Below are positions 7,063-7,892 of a DNA stretch of 7,892 nucleotides, piece by piece. The notes beneath the pieces were generated by a model. The model saw only the letters and a program-made list of their open reading frames with translations. It did no database searches and was not told the origin of the DNA. The position numbers and the translations under genes were made by a program. Numbering within the stretch: position 1 is the first letter of the stretch; each line of letters opens with the position of its first letter. Location of the stretch: assembly GCF_030150285.1 (NCBI RefSeq), contig NZ_JASLGE010000028.1, positions 1 through 7,892 on the forward strand, read 5' to 3'. The stretch comes from Pseudomonas sp. Lineage in GTDB: Bacteria > Pseudomonadota > Gammaproteobacteria > Pseudomonadales > Pseudomonadaceae.

Positions 7063-7080
7063 TGCACAAAAAACAGTGCA
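7063..7080 (+). promoter_or_regulatory. NtrC-like dyad TGCAC-N8-GTGCA
   Basis: TGCAC (7063-7067) and GTGCA (7076-7080) are exact inverted half-sites separated by AAAAAACA. The NtrC dyad of enteric bacteria has the same half-sites with a 7-bp spacer; here there are 8. It lies about 155-170 bp upstream of the expected sigma-54 start, a normal distance for an enhancer. The extra base may disrupt binding or mean another protein binds. Confidence 0.3.
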
Positions 7081-7106
7081 AAAGGCCATGATTGAAAAGC
7101 CGCAAC

Positions 7107-7136
7107 TTGCATGCTGATTTGAATGGCGTCATGCAA
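7107..7136 (+). promoter_or_regulatory. Inverted repeat, candidate enhancer (activator) site
   Basis: TTGCATG (7107-7113) and CATGCAA (7130-7136) are perfect inverted copies 16 bp apart (23 bp start to start, about two helical turns). They lie about -127 to -98 from the start expected for the sigma-54 promoter, where enhancer-binding activators of that system usually bind. The identity of the protein is unknown. Confidence 0.4.
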
Positions 7137-7167
7137 TCTGCACGACAGGCTAAAACTTAACGTTGCG

Positions 7168-7180
7168 TAAGTAATTGAAA
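7168..7180 (+). promoter_or_regulatory. Candidate IHF-binding site
   Basis: On the + strand the bases TAA-GTAA-TTGAAA match the reverse form of the IHF consensus (YAA-N4-TTGATW) at 8 of 9 informative positions; only the T before the last W is A. The surroundings are A+T rich. It sits between the inverted repeat and the -24/-12 promoter, about -66 to -54, the usual place for IHF to bend DNA at sigma-54 promoters. TTGAAA here can also be read as a sigma-70 -35 box. Confidence 0.4.
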
Positions 7181-7203
7181 ATAAAGGATTTTATTGTTTT
7201 AAA
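7175..7203 (+). promoter_or_regulatory. Alternative sigma-70-type promoter
   Basis: TTGAAA (7175-7180) matches the -35 consensus at 5 of 6 bases, and after a 17-bp spacer TTTAAA (7198-7203) matches the -10 consensus at 4 of 6. It would start transcription near 7210, inside the sigma-54 promoter, so the two could interfere. In this A+T-rich stretch such a match is easy to get by chance. Confidence 0.3.
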
Positions 7204-7226
7204 AAGTTGGCACAGGCCCTGCAATA
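7203..7226 (+). promoter_or_regulatory. Sigma-54 (RpoN) -24/-12 promoter for the BON-domain gene
   Basis: TTGGCACA (7207-7214), GGCC, then CTGCA (7219-7223) fits the sigma-54 consensus YTGGCACG-N4-TTGCW with two mismatches, both outside the invariant GG (7209-7210) and GC (7221-7222). The spacing between GG and GC is exact, and the flanking positions (mrNrY before, w at 7226) also match. Transcription would start near 7234, about 54 bp before the ATG at 7288. Such promoters need an ATP-hydrolysing enhancer-binding activator and often IHF; candidate sites for both lie upstream. Confidence 0.68.
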
Positions 7227-7238
7227 GTACTGATAACC

Positions 7239-7266
7239 CTGCTGCTGTGAGACGGCGCAGATTTTT
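7239..7266 (+). promoter_or_regulatory. Terminator-like hairpin in the BON-gene leader
   Basis: CTGC-T-GCTG (7239-7247) pairs with CGGCGCAG (7253-7260), with one bulged T, one G-U pair and a TGAGA loop, and is followed directly by ATTTTT. The fold is a short intrinsic terminator or attenuator placed only 21 bases before the start codon. It may reduce read-through or restrain the ribosome-binding site just downstream. Confidence 0.35.
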
Positions 7267-7287
7267 AAGAAGACAGGAGTTACTTGT

Positions 7288-7641
7288 ATGAAGAAGTTCG
7301 CTATTGCTGCCGCAACTGCCACCGCTCTGACCATGACTCTGGCCAACGCTGCGTTCGCAGCTCAAGCAACGACTCAAGCGCCGATGGTTGTTGCCGCGGG
7401 TGAAGTCACCAAAGCCAAGGAAGCTACTTCTGATACTTGGATCACGACCAAAGTTAAATCTGACCTGCTGACCGAAAAGGGCATTCCAGGTTCGGACATC
7501 AAAGTTGAAACCAACAAAGGTGTAGTGTCCCTGTCCTCGACAGTTGCGATCACCGATGCGCAGAAAAAGATCGCGGTCGACATCACCAAGAAAATCAAAG
7601 GCGTTCAAGCTGTTTCGGCTGACGGCCTGAAAGCAGAGTAA
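7288..7641 (+). CDS. Secreted BON-domain protein (OsmY-like)
   Basis: The product has 117 residues. The first 24 look like a Sec signal peptide: MKK, a hydrophobic Ala/Thr-rich core, then AFA (22-24) with likely cleavage before Ala25, giving a periplasmic protein of about 93 residues. After a short Ala/Thr/Val-rich linker comes a single BON domain (about 48-113), with WITTKVKSDLL, the turn GIPGSDIKVET and GVVSLSSTV. BON domains, as in OsmY, are small alpha/beta modules thought to bind membranes or envelope partners, and many are induced by osmotic stress. The usual Gly in the GVVxLxGxV pattern is Ser84 here, a minor departure. AGGAG (7275-7279) is 8 bases before ATG 7288. It stands alone between two terminators, with a sigma-54 promoter upstream. 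A BON gene follows pnp in P. aeruginosa too (from memory). The exact function is unknown. Confidence 0.88.
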   Translation: MKKFAIAAATATALTMTLANAAFAAQATTQAPMVVAAGEVTKAKEATSDTWITTKVKSDLLTEKGIPGSDIKVETNKGVVSLSSTVAITDAQKKIAVDITKKIKGVQAVSADGLKAE

Positions 7642-7747
7642 TCCCGCTAATTCGTAGAGCCGGGGGAAAGCAGGAGCAGGTGATTTAAGCGTTACGCCTG
7701 CAGCTTTCAGAATAGGTTCATGCGACGGCCACACGGATGTGGTCATT
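7642..7747 (+). other. Structured 3' untranslated region of the BON gene
   Basis: No credible gene lies here. An imperfect hairpin spans 7666-7708: GAAAGC (7666-7671) with GCTTTC (7703-7708), then an internal loop with AGGA against A, then GCAGG (7676-7680) with CCTGC (7697-7701). A second hairpin at 7727-7744 is listed separately. With the terminator at 7748-7787, the region could be just an untranslated tail or could give rise to a 3'-derived small RNA of about 100-150 nt. I see no good separate promoter. Confidence 0.4.
7727..7744 (+). promoter_or_regulatory. Hairpin presenting an RsmA/RsmE (CsrA) recognition motif
   Basis: GGCCACA (7727-7733) pairs with TGTGGTC (7738-7744), one G-U pair, leaving CGGA as the loop. 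The loop and its closing pairs read ACACGGATGT (7731-7740), a perfect match to the Pseudomonas Rsm consensus (A/U)CANGGANG(U/A), in the right structural setting: GGA in a hairpin loop. The core CACGGATG is also that of the well-studied hcnA site of P. fluorescens/protegens. The motif alone would turn up roughly once per 16 kb of strand, so the hairpin is what makes it notable. Confidence 0.45.
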
Positions 7748-7787
7748 ACAGCCCCCGGCGTACTGCGCCGGGGGCTGTTCTATTTTT
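7748..7787 (+). terminator. Strong intrinsic terminator after the BON gene
   Basis: ACAGCCCCCGGCG (7748-7760) and its perfect complement (7766-7778) make a 13-bp stem with a TACTG loop, followed by TTCTATTTTT. This is about 107 bp past the BON stop codon, so the transcript has a long structured tail. No equivalent T-tract is found on the other strand. Confidence 0.93.
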
Positions 7788-7831
7788 GTAGGGCCAAGAT
7801 CAAAAGATCGCAGCCTTCGGCAGCTCCTACA
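7787..7831 (-). repeat. Pseudomonas REP element (GTAG-headed)
   Basis: Read on the minus strand this begins TGTAGGAGCTGCCGAAGGC and continues TGCGATCTTTTGATCTTGG, closely resembling a very common repeat of P. fluorescens-group genomes. The core (7810-7824) is an imperfect palindrome: GC, a T-T mismatch, GCC, a GAA loop, GGC and GC. It is preceded by the GTAG head (7827-7830, minus strand) typical of REPs mobilised by RAYT transposases. GATC-AAAA-GATC (7798-7809) forms a further small stem, and the ends carry TGTAGG (7787-7792) and CCTACA (7826-7831) as inverted repeats. No RAYT gene is in the window. Recognition of the repeat is from memory of such genomes. Confidence 0.8.
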
Positions 7832-7892
7832 GGCCGGGTGGATAGCCGTGCCGCCCCGTCTTCGGCGCCCAGGCCACCGAGTATCTTCAGCA
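7832..7892. other. Undecided sequence at the right edge
   Basis: This G+C-rich stretch holds no complete gene. On the minus strand one frame is open from the edge (7892) to TAG at 7782-7780, reading LKILGGLGAEDGAARLS and then through the REP element. It could be the 3' end of a gene that runs off the window or simply non-coding DNA; 36 codons cut by the edge cannot settle it. Confidence 0.2.

Noticed and set aside
4780..7089. A 769-codon open frame on the minus strand covering pnp
   Set aside because: Same cause: pnp uses no TTA, CTA or TCA codons in frame. It also runs through the pnp terminator and leader hairpins, and infB-type codon bias explains it fully.
7153..7180. An AlgU (sigma-22) promoter
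   Set aside because: AAACTT (7153-7158) matches five of six bases of the -35 element, but at 16-17 bp downstream there is only TTGAA instead of TCTGA/TCAAA. The sigma-54 match is much better.
7720..7791. A 23-codon frame starting ATG 7720
   Set aside because: It runs through the terminator stem and T-tract and has no convincing ribosome-binding site.
1..7892. CRISPR arrays, tRNA/rRNA genes, insertion sequences, prophage or defence genes
   Set aside because: Read through for spaced repeats, cloverleaf patterns, transposase-like frames and att-like duplications; apart from the REP copy nothing was found. The gene content is conserved core genome.

Overview
The window is chromosomal core-genome DNA from a Pseudomonas, most likely a member of the P. 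fluorescens group. The evidence is the gene order nusA-infB-rbfA-truB-rpsO-pnp followed by a small BON-domain protein, the Pseudomonas-like IF2 and 701-residue PNPase sequences, and at the right end a copy of a GTAG-headed REP element of the kind scattered through P. fluorescens-group genomes. All genes are on the + strand. The species cannot be fixed from the sequence alone.

Layout: bases 1-220 hold the last 72 codons of nusA. infB (IF2) starts 27 bp later. A 158-bp gap with three hairpins separates infB from rbfA. truB follows rbfA after 3 bp, with its ribosome-binding site inside the end of rbfA. A 161-bp leader with several hairpins precedes rpsO (S15). A 226-bp, strongly structured leader precedes pnp, which ends at a textbook intrinsic terminator (7030-7057). 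A 230-bp control region then leads into a secreted BON-domain protein (7288-7641), whose transcript appears to end at a second strong terminator (7748-7787). The last ~100 bp hold a REP element and a short stretch whose content is undecided.

The first six genes form the conserved transcription/translation/RNA-decay cluster. NusA controls elongation and termination, IF2 places initiator tRNA on the 30S subunit, RbfA and S15 act in 30S assembly, TruB makes pseudouridine 55 in tRNA, and PNPase degrades and processes RNA. The gaps before rpsO and pnp resemble in position the leaders through which S15 and PNPase regulate themselves in E. coli.

The coding content is ordinary and I see no new defence, mobile or biosynthetic system. 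The most interesting signals are in the non-coding DNA around the BON gene. Upstream is a well-formed sigma-54 (-24/-12) promoter, a near-consensus IHF site at about -60, a perfect 7-bp inverted repeat at about -100 to -127, and a further NtrC-like dyad with a non-standard spacer. Downstream the 3' untranslated region carries a hairpin that presents a perfect RsmA/RsmE (CsrA) recognition motif, next to other structure and a strong terminator. These suggest a nutritionally or stress-controlled envelope gene with a possible post-transcriptional role for its 3' end; both points are inferences.
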